In this document: positions 17,211 to 28,500 of the stretch, in pieces | Numbering within the stretch: the stretch's first letter is position 1 | How the letters are laid out: each line of letters begins with the position of its first letter | DNA from: Agromyces aureus | GTDB taxonomy: Bacteria > Actinomycetota > Actinomycetes > Actinomycetales > Microbacteriaceae | DNA length: 64,000 nt | Direction: 5' to 3' | Assembly: GCF_001660485.1 (NCBI RefSeq) | Contig: NZ_CP013979.1 | Location: forward strand, 372,001-436,000 | Program-made: the position numbers and the translations under genes | The notes under the pieces: generated by a model | What the model was told of the DNA's origin: nothing | What the model saw: the letters and a program-made list of their open reading frames with translations, nothing else | The model's database searches: none

Positions 17211-18987
17211 CTCGGGTGCGCTCGCGCGCCCCGACGACCACATCGACGCTCCCGAGCCCTCGCCGGGCGAGGCGGGCGTCACGCAGCCCAAGCTCGGCTT
17301 CGTCGGCTGGCTGCGCTTCGCCTGGCGGCAGCTCACGAGCATGCGTACCGCCCTCCTGCTGCTGCTCCTGCTCGCGATCGCGGCCGTGCCGGGCTCGCTC
17401 GTGCCGCAGCGCTCGAGCGACCCCAACGGCGTCACCCAGTACTTCCAGGACAACCCGGGCCTCGCGCCCGTGCTCGACTCGTTCCAGATGTTCGACGTGT
17501 ACACGTCGGCGTGGTTCTCGGCCGTCTACCTGCTGCTGTTCGTGTCGCTCGTCGGCTGCGTCATCCCGCGCACGAAGCACCACTTCGACGCCTTGCGCGC
17601 GCGTCCGCCGCGCACGCCCGTGCGGCTCTCGCGGCTGGCCGGCTACACCGAGCGGGTCCTTCCCGAGGGTGAGACGGCGGATGCCGCGATCACGCGTGCA
17701 GCGTCGGAGCTCAAGCGCGCCGGCTACCGAGTCGAGCGCTACGACCTGCGCGGCGAGGCGTCGGTCTCCGCCGAGCGCGGGTACCTGCGCGAGACGGGCA
17801 ATCTCGTGTTCCACACGGCACTGCTCGGCATCCTCGTGGCGGTCGGCATCGGCGGCGGGTTCGGATTCGCGGGCCAGCGCGTGGTCGTCGAGGGGCAGTC
17901 CTTCGTGAACACGCTCGCGTCGTTCGACTCGTTCAACCCGGGCCGGTTCTTCAACGACGCCACCCTCGACCCCTACAAGCTGAAGCTCACCGACCTCGAA
18001 GCGGTCTACGAGACCGAGAACCAGAAGGCGCTCGGCCAGCCCATCGACTTCACGGCGAACGTCGAGATCACCGCGCGCGGCAGCGACGAGACCACGACCG
18101 GGCAGGTCAAGGTCAATCACCCGCTTCGCGTGCACGGCACCGACGTGTACCTGCTCGGCAACGGCTACGCGCCCACCATCACCGTGCGCAACGCCGATGG
18201 CGAGGTCGTGTTCACCGACGCGATCCCGTTCCTGCCGCAGGACGCGAACCTCACCTCGATCGGCGTCGTCAAGGTGCCCGACGGCATGCCCGAGCAGCTC
18301 GGCATGGTCGGCTTCTTCTACCCGACGCAGACCACGCTCGACTCCGGCGCGTACTCGTCGAGCTACCCCGACCTCGTCTATCCCGTGCTCACGCTCAACG
18401 TGTACTCGGGCGACCTCGGCATCGACGGCGGCAAGCCGACCTCGGTCTACACGCTCGACCCGTCGACCATGGAGCAGCTCACGGGCGGCAAGACGGGCGT
18501 CGACTCGATCGAGCTCATGCCCGGCCAGACCCAGGACCTGCCGAACGGGCTCGGCACCGTGACCTTCGAGGACGCGACCCCCGAGAGCGAGCCGAACGTC
18601 GCCGACGGCGACTACTCGCAGAGCGTCGACCGGTTCGCGAGCTTCGACATCCACCGCGACCCGCTGCAGATCTGGGTGCTCGTCTTCGCGATCCTGATCA
18701 TCGCCGGCCTGCTCGTGTCGCTCTTCATCCCGCGTCGCCGCATGTGGGTGAAGGCCGCGAAGCGCCCGGGCGGCGGCGTCGTGCTCGAGTACGCGGGCCT
18801 GGCCCGCGGCGAGGACCCCGGGCTCGACGACGCGGTCTCCGCGTTCGCCGACAAGCACTCGGGCTCGACCGCGGCCGATGACGACGACGCCGACACCGAC
18901 GACGGCGCCGGCGACGAGCCCGAGCCCGCCGCTACCGCCCCCGAAGACCCCGAATCCGCCGGTGAACCGGCGAAACCGACGACGTAA
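17194..18987 (+). CDS. resB: Cytochrome c biogenesis protein ResB (CcsB/Ccs1)
   Basis: A 597-residue System II haem-handling protein. It starts with an N-terminal hydrophilic tail, then three TM segments near 45-65, 100-120 and 205-225, a large extracytoplasmic domain, and a final TM around 490-510. It ends in an acidic, Ala/Pro-rich tail. The first TM (SMRTALLLLLLLAIAAVPGS) and VPQRSSDP are typical of ResB. The TTG start lies inside the end of ccdA, so coupling is likely; the exact start is uncertain because several weak starts exist. It works with CcsA to deliver and ligate haem. Confidence 0.92.
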   Translation: MSPRSDSGALARPDDHIDAPEPSPGEAGVTQPKLGFVGWLRFAWRQLTSMRTALLLLLLLAIAAVPGSLVPQRSSDPNGVTQYFQDNPGLAPVLDSFQMFDVYTSAWFSAVYLLLFVSLVGCVIPRTKHHFDALRARPPRTPVRLSRLAGYTERVLPEGETADAAITRAASELKRAGYRVERYDLRGEASVSAERGYLRETGNLVFHTALLGILVAVGIGGGFGFAGQRVVVEGQSFVNTLASFDSFNPGRFFNDATLDPYKLKLTDLEAVYETENQKALGQPIDFTANVEITARGSDETTTGQVKVNHPLRVHGTDVYLLGNGYAPTITVRNADGEVVFTDAIPFLPQDANLTSIGVVKVPDGMPEQLGMVGFFYPTQTTLDSGAYSSSYPDLVYPVLTLNVYSGDLGIDGGKPTSVYTLDPSTMEQLTGGKTGVDSIELMPGQTQDLPNGLGTVTFEDATPESEPNVADGDYSQSVDRFASFDIHRDPLQIWVLVFAILIIAGLLVSLFIPRRRMWVKAAKRPGGGVVLEYAGLARGEDPGLDDAVSAFADKHSGSTAADDDDADTDDGAGDEPEPAATAPEDPESAGEPAKPTT

Positions 18988-18997
18988 GGTTGTAGTC

Positions 18998-20074
18998 GTG
19001 ACGCTCGACGAGATCTCCATCACCCTCGTGTACTCGGCCATGGCCGTCTACGCGATCGCGTTCATCGCCTACGCGATCGACCTCGCGCGCCGTTCGGCGG
19101 TGGCCGCCAGTGCTGCGGATGCCGCGGCCGCGGCGTCACTCGCATCCGCGACGACCCCGGCGACCGTCGGCGCCCCGGCCACCGTGGGGGCACCCTCCAC
19201 CGTCGGTGCGCGCGTCTCGGGCACGGGCACGGCGACGGGCTCGCCGACGAAGGGCGGGCGCGGCGCGGCATCCGCTGCTCCCTCAGACGGCGCGTCGGTG
19301 GCCTACGGCCGCTCGCCGTCGCTGCGCGTCGCCGTCGCCATGACCGTCATCGCGTGGTTGCTGCACCTCGCCGCCGACATCACCCGCGGCCTCGCCGCCG
19401 GCCGGGTGCCGTGGGCGAACATGTACGAGTTCGCGCTCACGGGCACGCTCATCATCACGACGGTGTACCTGCTCGTGCTCGTCGTCTCGAAGCACGACCT
19501 GCGCTTCCTCGGCACGTTCATCACGGGCCTCGTGCTCGTGCTGCTCGGCATCGCGACCGTCAACTTCTACGTCAGCGTGGTGCCGCTGCCGCCGGCACTG
19601 CAGTCGGCCTGGCTCGTCATCCACGTGTTCGTGGCGACCTCGGCCGTCGGATTCCTCGCGCTCGGCTTCGCACTCTCGGTCGTGCAGCTCATGCAGTCGC
19701 GCCGCGAGACGATGCTCGCCACCGCGAAGCAGGTCAAGCGCTCGTTCCTCGCGACGCTGCCGAACTCGGCGACGCTCGAGAACCTCGCCTACCGGGTGAC
19801 GATCATCGGGTTCATCCTGTGGACCTTCACGCTCATGGCCGGCGCGATCTGGGCCGAGGCGGCCTGGGGCCGCTACTGGGGATGGGACACCAAGGAGGTG
19901 TGGACCTTCATCATCTGGGTGGTCTACGCCGGGTACATCCACGCGCGCGCGACGCGCGGCTGGCGCGGTTCGCGCTCGGCGTGGCTCGCGATCATCGGCT
20001 TCTCGACGGTCATGTTCAACTTCACCGTGGTCAACCTGTTCTTCAAGGGACTGCACGCCTACTCGGGGCTCTGA
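18998..20074 (+). CDS. ccsA: Cytochrome c biogenesis protein CcsA/ResC
   Basis: A 358-residue membrane protein, last in the operon. The haem-binding tryptophan-rich motif YWGWDTKEVW lies near residue 295. It has about eight TM segments. An Ala/Gly/Thr-rich low-complexity insertion (about 33-100, with repeated ATVGAP units) follows the first TM and is an extra compared with minimal CcsA. The GTG at 18998 has an AAGG-containing upstream site and starts the first TM cleanly; the open frame further upstream lies inside resB and is not used. Together with ResB it forms the haem exporter and cytochrome c synthetase. Confidence 0.92.
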   Translation: MTLDEISITLVYSAMAVYAIAFIAYAIDLARRSAVAASAADAAAAASLASATTPATVGAPATVGAPSTVGARVSGTGTATGSPTKGGRGAASAAPSDGASVAYGRSPSLRVAVAMTVIAWLLHLAADITRGLAAGRVPWANMYEFALTGTLIITTVYLLVLVVSKHDLRFLGTFITGLVLVLLGIATVNFYVSVVPLPPALQSAWLVIHVFVATSAVGFLALGFALSVVQLMQSRRETMLATAKQVKRSFLATLPNSATLENLAYRVTIIGFILWTFTLMAGAIWAEAAWGRYWGWDTKEVWTFIIWVVYAGYIHARATRGWRGSRSAWLAIIGFSTVMFNFTVVNLFFKGLHAYSGL

Positions 20075-20094
20075 GCCTCACTCGCGTCACCGTC

Positions 20095-20129
20095 GAACGG
20101 GGCGTCGCCGACGAGGCGGCGCCCCGTTC
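20095..20129. terminator. Hairpin after the cytochrome c operon
   Basis: A 15-bp stem with one mismatch (GAACGGGGCGTCGCC paired with GGCGGCGCCCCGTTC) and a 5-nt loop lies 21 bp after the ccsA stop. There is no T-tract. It separates convergent genes and may serve both strands. Confidence 0.65.
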
Positions 20130-20241
20130 GCGCGTCTCCGCGGTGCGATGGTCGAGTCCACGCGAGAGGGCGACGCCGGAGATCCGACGCCGCCCCCTTC
20201 CCGGCTCGCGACGCCGAAGGTCTCGGCAGCCGCGAGGTCTC

Positions 20242-22356
20242 TCAGCTACACGGGTTGCCCGCGGTGACGGTGCCGTTCGACACCTTCACCGTTCCGGCGC
20301 CGATCGCGTAGTCCTTGCCGCCGTTGTTGTCCCACGTGCCCGACCCGTTGTTGAAGGCCGCGGTGAGGCCGGTCGAGCCGCCGAGGTCGATCGTCTTGAC
20401 CTTCCATCCGGTGCAGGCGTCCGCCATGGCGACACCGGGCGCGGTGGTCCAGGCGCCCGAGCCGACCCGGTAGTGGACGTTCGTGCTCGCCCATCCCGTC
20501 GCGTAGTAGACGGTCGCCGTCGTGGCCGGTTGCGTCGTGCCGCACGGGTTCGTCGAGCCGACGACGCCGCCGTTCACCGTGGCGACCGCTCCGGAGAGCG
20601 CGTAGTCGCGCCCGCCGTTGTTGTCCCACGTGCCGGACCCGTTGTTGAACGCGGCGGTGATGCCCGAGGCGCCGCCGGTGATGGTCTTCGACACCCAGCC
20701 CGAGCAGGCGGCGGTCAGCCCGACTCCGGGCGCGGTGGTCCAGGCGCCCGCCCCGACGCGGTAGTGCACGTTGTATCCGGTCCACCCCTTCGAGGTCGAG
20801 TAGTAGACCGTCAGGTCGCCGGTTCCCGGGTTCGTTCCCGGATCCGTGCCGGGGTCGGTACCGCCCTGCCCGGCCTTCGCTCCGACGTGGAGGGCGATGG
20901 CCTGGTTGGCATCGACGGTCGCGGTGAACTGGCCCGCGGCGTTCACGGTCACGATGCCTCCGGCGGTGCATCCGCTCGTGGTGGGCAGGCCGACGGTCAC
21001 GTTGCAGTAGCCGCCCGCGGGGAGCGAGGTCTGGAACGTGCGCGTGAGCGAGCCCCCGCGGTTGATCGCGACGTAGCCCTTGTCGCCGCGGCCGAAGGCG
21101 ATGGCCGACGACCCGTTGGACCAGGTGTTCGTGACGGCGGTGCCGTACGTGGTGTTGCGGAACCCGACCATGTTCTCGATGTTCGTCTGGGCGTGCTTGC
21201 AGGTCCAGCCGTTCTGTCCGCAGACGGGGTCGATGACCTCGCCGTTGCCGGCGAGTGCCGGCCCGGCTTCCTTGTTCGAGAACTGGTAGCCGGAGTGGAT
21301 CGAGGGTGAGCCGTAGTTCCAGGCGAGGGTGAAGATCTGCGCGAGGTCGTAGCCGGCGCCGTCCTTGTAGGACAGGGTCTCGCCGTTGCGTTCGGTGTCG
21401 TGGTTGTCGACGAACACGGCGGCGTTCTGGTTGGGCAGGAAGCCGGCCCATGACGGCCCGATGCCGTTGCCCGTGACGAGCCAGTTGATGGTGCCGCCGC
21501 CGAAGGCCTCCTTGAGCTTGCGGGCGAACGCGAACTCGTGGATGTCGCCGTACGACGTGTACTCCTCGGGCTGGATGGGTTCGTTGGCGCGGATCACCTC
21601 CTGCACGATGTACAGCCGGGCGCGGTCGTTGACCTTGGACAGGATGCCCTGCATGTCGCTGGCGGCGATGTGCTTGACGGCGTCGATGCGGAACCCGTCG
21701 ACCCCGAGCGAGACGAGGTCATTCAGGTACCCGGCGATCTTGCCCTGCACGTACGACGAGGACGTGTTCAGGTCGGAGAGGTTCACGAGGTTGCACTCCT
21801 GCACCTCGGTGCGGTTCTGATAGTTCGAGATGTCGCGCCGGCAGGAGTGGAAGTCCTGCGAGGAGTAGATGCCCGGGTAGTCGTAGTGCTGGAACGACGA
21901 ACCCGCCCAACCGGTACCGCCGCCGCTCTTGCCCGACATGTGGTTGATCACGGCATCCGCGATGACCTTCACTCCGGCGGTGTGGCAGGTGTCGACCATG
22001 GCCTTGAACTCGGCCCGGGTGCCGAGCCGGGACTCGATCTTGTAGCTGACGGGCTGGTAGTAGGTCCACCACTCCGGACCCTGCACGTGCTCCTGCGGAG
22101 GGGAGGTCTGCACGAACCCGTACCCCGCCGGGCCCAGGTTCTCGGTGCACTCGCGCGCGATCGCATTCCAGGTCCACGAGAACAGGACCGCGGTCGTGTC
22201 CTTCGGGCCCGGCGCTGCAGCGTTGGCCGGTGCCGCGACGGCGGTGGCCGAGATGAGGGTGCCGATGAGGGCGATGAGTGCTGCGCTTGCAAGATATCGC
22301 AAGCGCTTGCGGAGCGTCGCGGGCACCGCGTCCCGCTGATGAACGGTGGCTGACAT
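20242..22356 (-). CDS. Secreted alpha-amylase (GH13) with two CBM25 starch-binding modules
   Basis: A 704-residue exoenzyme. It has a signal peptide to about residue 47 (ending ANAAAPG). The GH13 barrel shows INHM (137-140), the nucleophile in GFRIDAVKH (D225), the acid/base in IVQEVI (E253) and the third acid in FVDNHDTE (D320). A Gly/Thr/Pro linker (TDPGTDPGTNPG) leads to two near-identical CBM25-type modules at about 514-595 and 617-704, each with a YNVHYRV or TNVHYRV strand and FNNGSGTWDNNGG. It hydrolyses alpha-1,4 glucan bonds. The ATG has an AGGAAGAG Shine-Dalgarno. It is divergent from the amylopullulanase and shares its operator. Confidence 0.95.
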   Translation of the reverse strand: MSATVHQRDAVPATLRKRLRYLASAALIALIGTLISATAVAAPANAAAPGPKDTTAVLFSWTWNAIARECTENLGPAGYGFVQTSPPQEHVQGPEWWTYYQPVSYKIESRLGTRAEFKAMVDTCHTAGVKVIADAVINHMSGKSGGGTGWAGSSFQHYDYPGIYSSQDFHSCRRDISNYQNRTEVQECNLVNLSDLNTSSSYVQGKIAGYLNDLVSLGVDGFRIDAVKHIAASDMQGILSKVNDRARLYIVQEVIRANEPIQPEEYTSYGDIHEFAFARKLKEAFGGGTINWLVTGNGIGPSWAGFLPNQNAAVFVDNHDTERNGETLSYKDGAGYDLAQIFTLAWNYGSPSIHSGYQFSNKEAGPALAGNGEVIDPVCGQNGWTCKHAQTNIENMVGFRNTTYGTAVTNTWSNGSSAIAFGRGDKGYVAINRGGSLTRTFQTSLPAGGYCNVTVGLPTTSGCTAGGIVTVNAAGQFTATVDANQAIALHVGAKAGQGGTDPGTDPGTNPGTGDLTVYYSTSKGWTGYNVHYRVGAGAWTTAPGVGLTAACSGWVSKTITGGASGITAAFNNGSGTWDNNGGRDYALSGAVATVNGGVVGSTNPCGTTQPATTATVYYATGWASTNVHYRVGSGAWTTAPGVAMADACTGWKVKTIDLGGSTGLTAAFNNGSGTWDNNGGKDYAIGAGTVKVSNGTVTAGNPCS
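22298..22311. promoter_or_regulatory. Second LacI-type operator inside the amylase coding start
   Basis: CGCAAGCGCTTGCG is a perfect 14-bp palindrome with the same 12-bp core, GCAAGCGCTTGC, as the intergenic operator. It lies at about codons 16-20 of the amylase gene, roughly 190 bp from the main site. That spacing would allow DNA looping or a roadblock. Confidence 0.7.
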
Positions 22357-22462
22357 GGGAACTCTTCCTCGTGTCCTCACGCAGATCACAAGCCGGGAAC
22401 CCTGTGGGCCGCGAACTGCCGCGCCGATGCGGCAGCTACGCCGCGAACGGCGCGTGACCCTC

Positions 22463-22526
22463 AAGATAGGGGTACTCGCGCAAGAATTGCAAGCGCTTGC
22501 ATTAACCGGGGCTGCGCTGATAGGTT
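22463..22526. promoter_or_regulatory. Divergent promoters overlapping a LacI/MalR-type operator
   Basis: The operator TTGCAAGCGCTTGCAT (22487-22502) is a near-perfect palindrome of the LacI-family type used by maltose and starch regulators. It overlaps the -35 elements of two divergent promoters. For the amylopullulanase: TTGCAT (22497-22502), 18 bp, then TAGGTT (22521-22526). For the amylase on the minus strand: TTGCAA (plus 22487-22492), 18 bp, then TATCTT (plus 22463-22468). One bound repressor would block both genes. Confidence 0.8.
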
Positions 22527-22578
22527 CGCCGCACATGTCCCCAGGCACTCTGTCGTGCCCGAACAGCAGGAGTCGACG

Positions 22579-25500
22579 ATGACGCAACGCGGACGCGCGC
22601 GCAGCTGGATCGCCATGGGGGTGACGGGCGTCGTCGCGGCGTCGGTGCTCACCCTCCTTCCGGGCCTCGCGGCCTCGGCCGAGGAGCGCACGTTCGCGCT
22701 CGTCGGCGACCTCCAGTCCGAGGTGGGGTGCGCTGCCGACTGGGCTCCCGACTGCGCCGAGTCCGAACTCCTCGCGACCGCGACGCCCGGCATCTTCGCA
22801 TCCGAGTTCGAGGTGCCCGCGGGGGAGTGGCAGTACAAGGTCGCCGTGAACGACTCGTGGGACGAGGCGTACGGCAAGGGCAGCGCCCCCGGCGGCGACA
22901 ACCTGAAGCTCACGGTCGCCGGCCCGAGCACGATCCGCTTCGTCTTCGACGACAACCAGAAGAAGGTCGGCCTCGAGCTGGTCAGCCTCCGGGCCGGCTA
23001 CAGCGATGCGGATGATGCGGCGCTCGTCGCCGACCCGGTGCGCCAGCCGGGCAGCGACGAGCAGTTCTACTTCGTGATGACCGACCGCTTCGCGAACGGC
23101 GACCCCTCGAACGACGAGGGCGGGCTCACGGGAGACCGCCTCGCCACGGGCTTCGACCCGACCCACCGGGCCTTCTACAACGGCGGCGATCTCCAGGGGC
23201 TGCGCGACCGGCTCGATTACATCGACGACCTCGGCACGACGGCCATCTGGCTCACGCCGAGCTTCAAGAACCGCCCGGTGCAGGGCGAGGGCGCGAACGC
23301 GAGCGCCGGCTACCACGGCTACTGGGTGACCGACTTCACGCAGATCGACCCGCACCTCGGCACGAACGCCGAGCTCGAGGCGCTCATCGCCGAGGCGCAC
23401 GCCAAGGGCATCAAGGTCTACTTCGACATCATCACGAACCACACGGCCGACGTCATCGACTACGAGGAGCAGCAGTACTCGTACATCGACCAGGCGACGA
23501 GCCCCTACACGGATGCCGCGGGCGACGAGATCGACCTCGCCGACTACGCCGACGGCGAGACGCCGTTCCCGACGCTCGACGCGGCGACGAGCTTCCCGTA
23601 CACGCCCGTCGTGCGGCCGGAGGACGCCGACCTGAAGGTGCCGGCCTGGCTGAACGACCCCACGCTCTACCACAACCGCGGCGACTCCACGTGGGAGGGC
23701 GAGTCCGTCACGTACGGCGACTTCGTCGGCCTCGACGACCTCATGACCGAGCACCCGACCGTCGTGAACGGCTTCGTCGACGTCTACGACCAGTGGATCG
23801 ACCTCGGCATCGACGGGTTCCGCATCGACACCGCGAAGCACGTGAACTTCGAGTTCTGGGAGCAGTGGTCGACGCAGGTGCTCGACTACGCGCACGAGCA
23901 CGGCAAGCCCGACTTCTTCATGTTCGGCGAGGTCTACGACGCCGACCCCCAGAAGCTCTCGCCGTACGTTCGCAAGACCGACATGAACTCGGTGCTCGAC
24001 TTCACGTTCCAGTCGCAGGCCGTGAGCTTCGCCGCGGGCAACTCGGCGAAGAACCTCCAGTCGCTGTTCGCGGGCGACGACTACTACACGACGCCCGACT
24101 CGTCGGCGACGGCATTGCCGACCTTCCTCGGCAACCACGACATGGGTCGGGTCGGCTCGTTCCTGCAGAACACCGACGCTCCGCTCCAGCGCGACGAACT
24201 CGCGCACGACCTGCTCTTCCTGACGCGCGGCCAGCCCGTCGTCTACTACGGCGACGAGCAGGGCTTCGCCGGCATCGGCGGCGACCAGAGCGCACGCCAG
24301 ACCCTCTTCGCGAGCCAGGTCGCCGAGTACCAGAACCAGCCGCTGGTCACGGGCGAGAACGCGGGCAGCGTCGACCGCTACGACACGGATGCCCCGCTCT
24401 ACGAGCACATCGCCGCCCTCTCGGAGCTGCGCCAGTCGCACCCCGCACTCGCCACGGGCGCCCAGATCGAGCGTTACGTCGACAGCGGCGCAGGCGTCTA
24501 CGCGTTCTCGCGCGTCGATCGCTCTGAGAAGGTCGAGTACGTCGTCGCCGCGAACAACGCGAACGAGGAGCGCACGGTGCAGGTTCCGACGCTCACGAAG
24601 GGCGGGCAGTTCGAGGCGCTCTACGGCGGCGGCGCGGCCGTCGCGGCCGATGCCGACGGCGTGGCCTCCGTCACGGTGCCGGCCCTCGGCGCGGTCGTGC
24701 TGAAGGCCGACCGCACCGTGACCTCGCCCGACGCGGCGGCCGCCATCACGGTCGCGACCCCCGCGCCCGGTGCGGGCGTCACGGGCATCACGCCCGTCGT
24801 CGCCGACGTGGCTGACGACACCTGGCAGGAGACGAGCTTCGCCTGGCGCATCGCCGGCGCGACCGGCGACGACGCCTGGCACGGGCTCGGCACGGCCGAG
24901 GACACGAGCCCTCGCGTCTTCCACGACACGGCCGGCCTCGCGAACGGCACGCTCATCGAGTACCGCGCGGTGTCGACGGATGCCGCGGGCCACCGCGCCG
25001 CCGCCAGCACCTACGCGAGCGTGGGCGACGCCGTGAACCTCGCCGAGGAGGAGGAGCCCGAGCAGCCGATCGACCTGGTCACGGTGCCCGGCAGTCACAA
25101 CTCCGAGATGGGCTGCGCCGGCGATTGGGCTCCCGGTTGCGAGGTCGCGAAGCTGACCAAGCGCGCCGACGGCATCTACGAGGGCACGTTCACGATTCCG
25201 GCGGGCTCCTACGAGTACAAGGTCGCCGTCAACGGCAGCTGGGACGTCAACTACGGCGCGAACGGCGAGCCGAACGGCGGCAACGTCACGTACACGACCG
25301 ACGGCAGCCAGCCGATCACCTTCTTCTGGAACCCCGAGACGCACGTGGTCTCCTCGACCGCCGAGGGGCCCGTCGTCACGCTGCCCGGTGGATTCCAGTC
25401 GGAGATCGGCTGCGCCGGCGACTGGGCGCCCGACTGCCTCGCGTCGCTCATGCAGGACGGCGACAAGGACGGCGTCTACACCTTCTCGACGAGCCGCATC

Positions 25501-28500
25501 CCCGACGGGGCGTACGAGACGAAGGTCGCGCACAACCGCAGCTGGGACGAGAACTACGGCGTCGGCGGTGCGCCCGGCGGCGCCAACTACTCGTTCACGG
25601 CGACCGGCGGCAAGCTCGTCGAGTTCCGCTACACGCTCGCGACGCACGTGCTCGAGATCCTCGTGAGCGACCCGCCGCTCGCGGGCACCGGGCAGACGCG
25701 CGCCCACTGGGTGAGCGAGGACACGCTCGCGTGGCCCGCCGAACTGCTCGGCGCGGCATCCGTCGACGACACCGTCTGGACACTCGAGCACTCCGCCGAC
25801 GCGACCCTCGCGGTCGTCGACGGCGAGGTCACGGGCGGTGGCGAGGCGATCGCGCTCGAACGCGACCCGGCAGGCCTGACCGACGCGCAGCTGGCGAAGT
25901 TCCCGGCACTGAGGGGCTTCATCGCCCTGCACCCGGTCGGCCTCGACCGCGCCGAGGTGCAGCAGCTCCTCAGCCGGCAGCTCGGCGTCGCGCAGACGAC
26001 CGACGGCGAGCTGAGCGCCTTCACGGGCGTGCAGCTGCCCGGCGTGCTCGACGACCTCTACGCCGACGCCGTGGCATCCGCTGCCCTGGGTCTCGGCTGG
26101 CACGGCAAGAAGGCCGACGCGACGCTCTGGGCTCCGACGGCGCGCAGCGTCGCGGTCGAGCGATGGGATGCCGGCGCCACCGGCGACCCGCAGCGCCTCG
26201 ACGCCGAGTGGAACGCGGCCGACGGCACCTGGACCGTCGACGGCCTCCGTCAGGGCGACGAGTACCGCTGGTCGGTCGACGTGTTCGCGCCGACGACCGG
26301 CACGTACGAGACCAACTCGGTGACCGACCCCTACTCGGTCGCGCTCACGACGAACTCGGCCCGTACGGTCGTCGTCGACCTCGACGACGCGAAGCTCGCG
26401 CCCAAGCAGTGGACGAAGGCGAAGGCCCCCGTCGTCGAACGTGCGGTCGACCGCGCGATCTACGAACTGCACGTGCGCGACTTCTCGATCACCGACGAGA
26501 CGGTTCCGGCCGAGGAGCGCGGCACCTACCGCGCCTTCACGCGCGACTCGGCGGGCACGGCCCAGCTGAAGCAGCTGGCGGGTGCGGGCATCAACACCGT
26601 GCACCTGCTGCCGACCTTCGACATCGCGACGATCGAGGAGAACCGCGCCGCCCAGGCGACGCCCGACTGCGACCTCGCGTCGTACGGGCCGGCCTCGCCC
26701 GAGCAGCAGGCCTGCATCGACGCGATCCGCGACCTCGACGGCTTCAACTGGGGGTACGACCCGTTCCACTTCCAGGCGCCCGAGGGCTCGTACGCGGTCG
26801 ACCCCGACGGCGGCGCACGCGTCGAGGAGTTCCGTGAGATGGTCGGCGCACTGCACGGCATGGGCCTGCAGGTCGTGCTCGACCAGGTGTTCAACCACAC
26901 GGCCGAGGCCGGGCAGGGCCAGAAATCGGTGCTCGACCGCATCGTGCCGGGCTACTACCAGCGCCTGAACGCGGTCGGCGCGGTCGAGACCTCGACCTGC
27001 TGCCAGAACGTGGCCACCGAGCACGAGGTCGCCGAGAAGCTCATGGTCGACTCGGTCGTGCTGTGGGCCAAGGAGTACAAGGTCGACGGCTTCCGCTTCG
27101 ACCTGATGGGCCACCACTCCAAGGCGAACATGCTCGCGATCCGCGAGGCGCTCGACAAGCTCACGCTGAAGAAGGACGGCGTCGACGGGTCGAAGGTCTA
27201 CCTGTACGGCGAGGGCTGGAACTTCGGCGAGGTCGCGAACAACGCCCTGTTCGAGCAGGCCACGCAGGGCCAGCTCGGCGGCACGGGCATCGGCACGTTC
27301 AACGACCGGCTGCGCGACGCCGTGCACGGCGGCAGCCCGGTCGACGGCACGTCGACGTTCCAGCAGGGCTTCGGCACGGGCCTCGGCACCGACCCGAACG
27401 GGCAGCCCGGCACCTCGTCGCAGGCCGACCAGCTGGCCGACCTCGGGCACCAGACCGATCTCGTGAAGCTCGGCCTCGCGGGCAACCTCCGCGCCTACGA
27501 GCTGACGGATGCCGCGGGCGAGACCGTGCGCGGCGACCAGCTCGACTACCGCGGGTCGCCCGCCGGCTACGCCGACCAGCCCGACGAGGTGATCAACTAC
27601 GTCGACGCCCACGACAACGAGACGCTCTACGACCTCTCGGTGTTCAAGCTGCCGACCGACACCCCGATGGCCGACCGCGTGCGCATGAACACGCTGTCGC
27701 TCGCGACGGTGACCCTCTCGCAGTCGCCCTCGTTCTGGCACGCGGGCACCGAGCTGCTGCGCTCGAAGTCGCTCGACCGCAACAGCTACAACTCGGGCGA
27801 CTGGTTCAACCGCATCGACTGGACCGGCCAGCAATCGACCTTCGGGTCGGGCCTGCCGAACGAGGCCGACAACGGCGAGAAGTGGCCGATCATGACGCCG
27901 CTGCTCGAGAACCCGGCGCTGAAGCCGGCCGCGGCCGACATCGCGACGGCCGAGGCATCCGCCCTCGACCTGCTGCGCGTGCGCTCGTCGGTCGACCTGC
28001 TGCAGCTCGGCTCGGCGTCGCTGATCGACGAGAAGGTCTCCTTCCCCGGCAGCGGAACGGATGCCACGCCAGGCCTCATCACGATGCTCGTCGACGACCT
28101 GGTCGGCGCCGACGTCGACCCGAAGCTCGACGGGGCCCTCGTGGTGTTCAACGCCTCGCCCGAGGCGGTCACCGAGCAGGTCGACGGACTGCAGGGTCGC
28201 GGATTCGCCCTCGCGAAGGCGCAGGCATCCGGTTCCGACGCGGTCGTGAAGACGACGAAGTGGGATGCCGCGACGGGCTCGGTCACCATCCCGGCTCGGT
28301 CGGTCGCGGTGCTGGTCGACGAGCAGCCGCCGCCCGCCGTGGCGACGTTCACGATCGCGGCGCCGAACAAGCTGCTCGTGAAGGCCGGATCGGCCGTGAA
28401 GGTCGTCGGGCAGACGTTCGCCGTGAACGGCTCGCGGCCGGTCGGCACGGTCACCGTGCTCGACGGCGGCAAGGCCATCGCGACGGCGACCGTGAAGGCG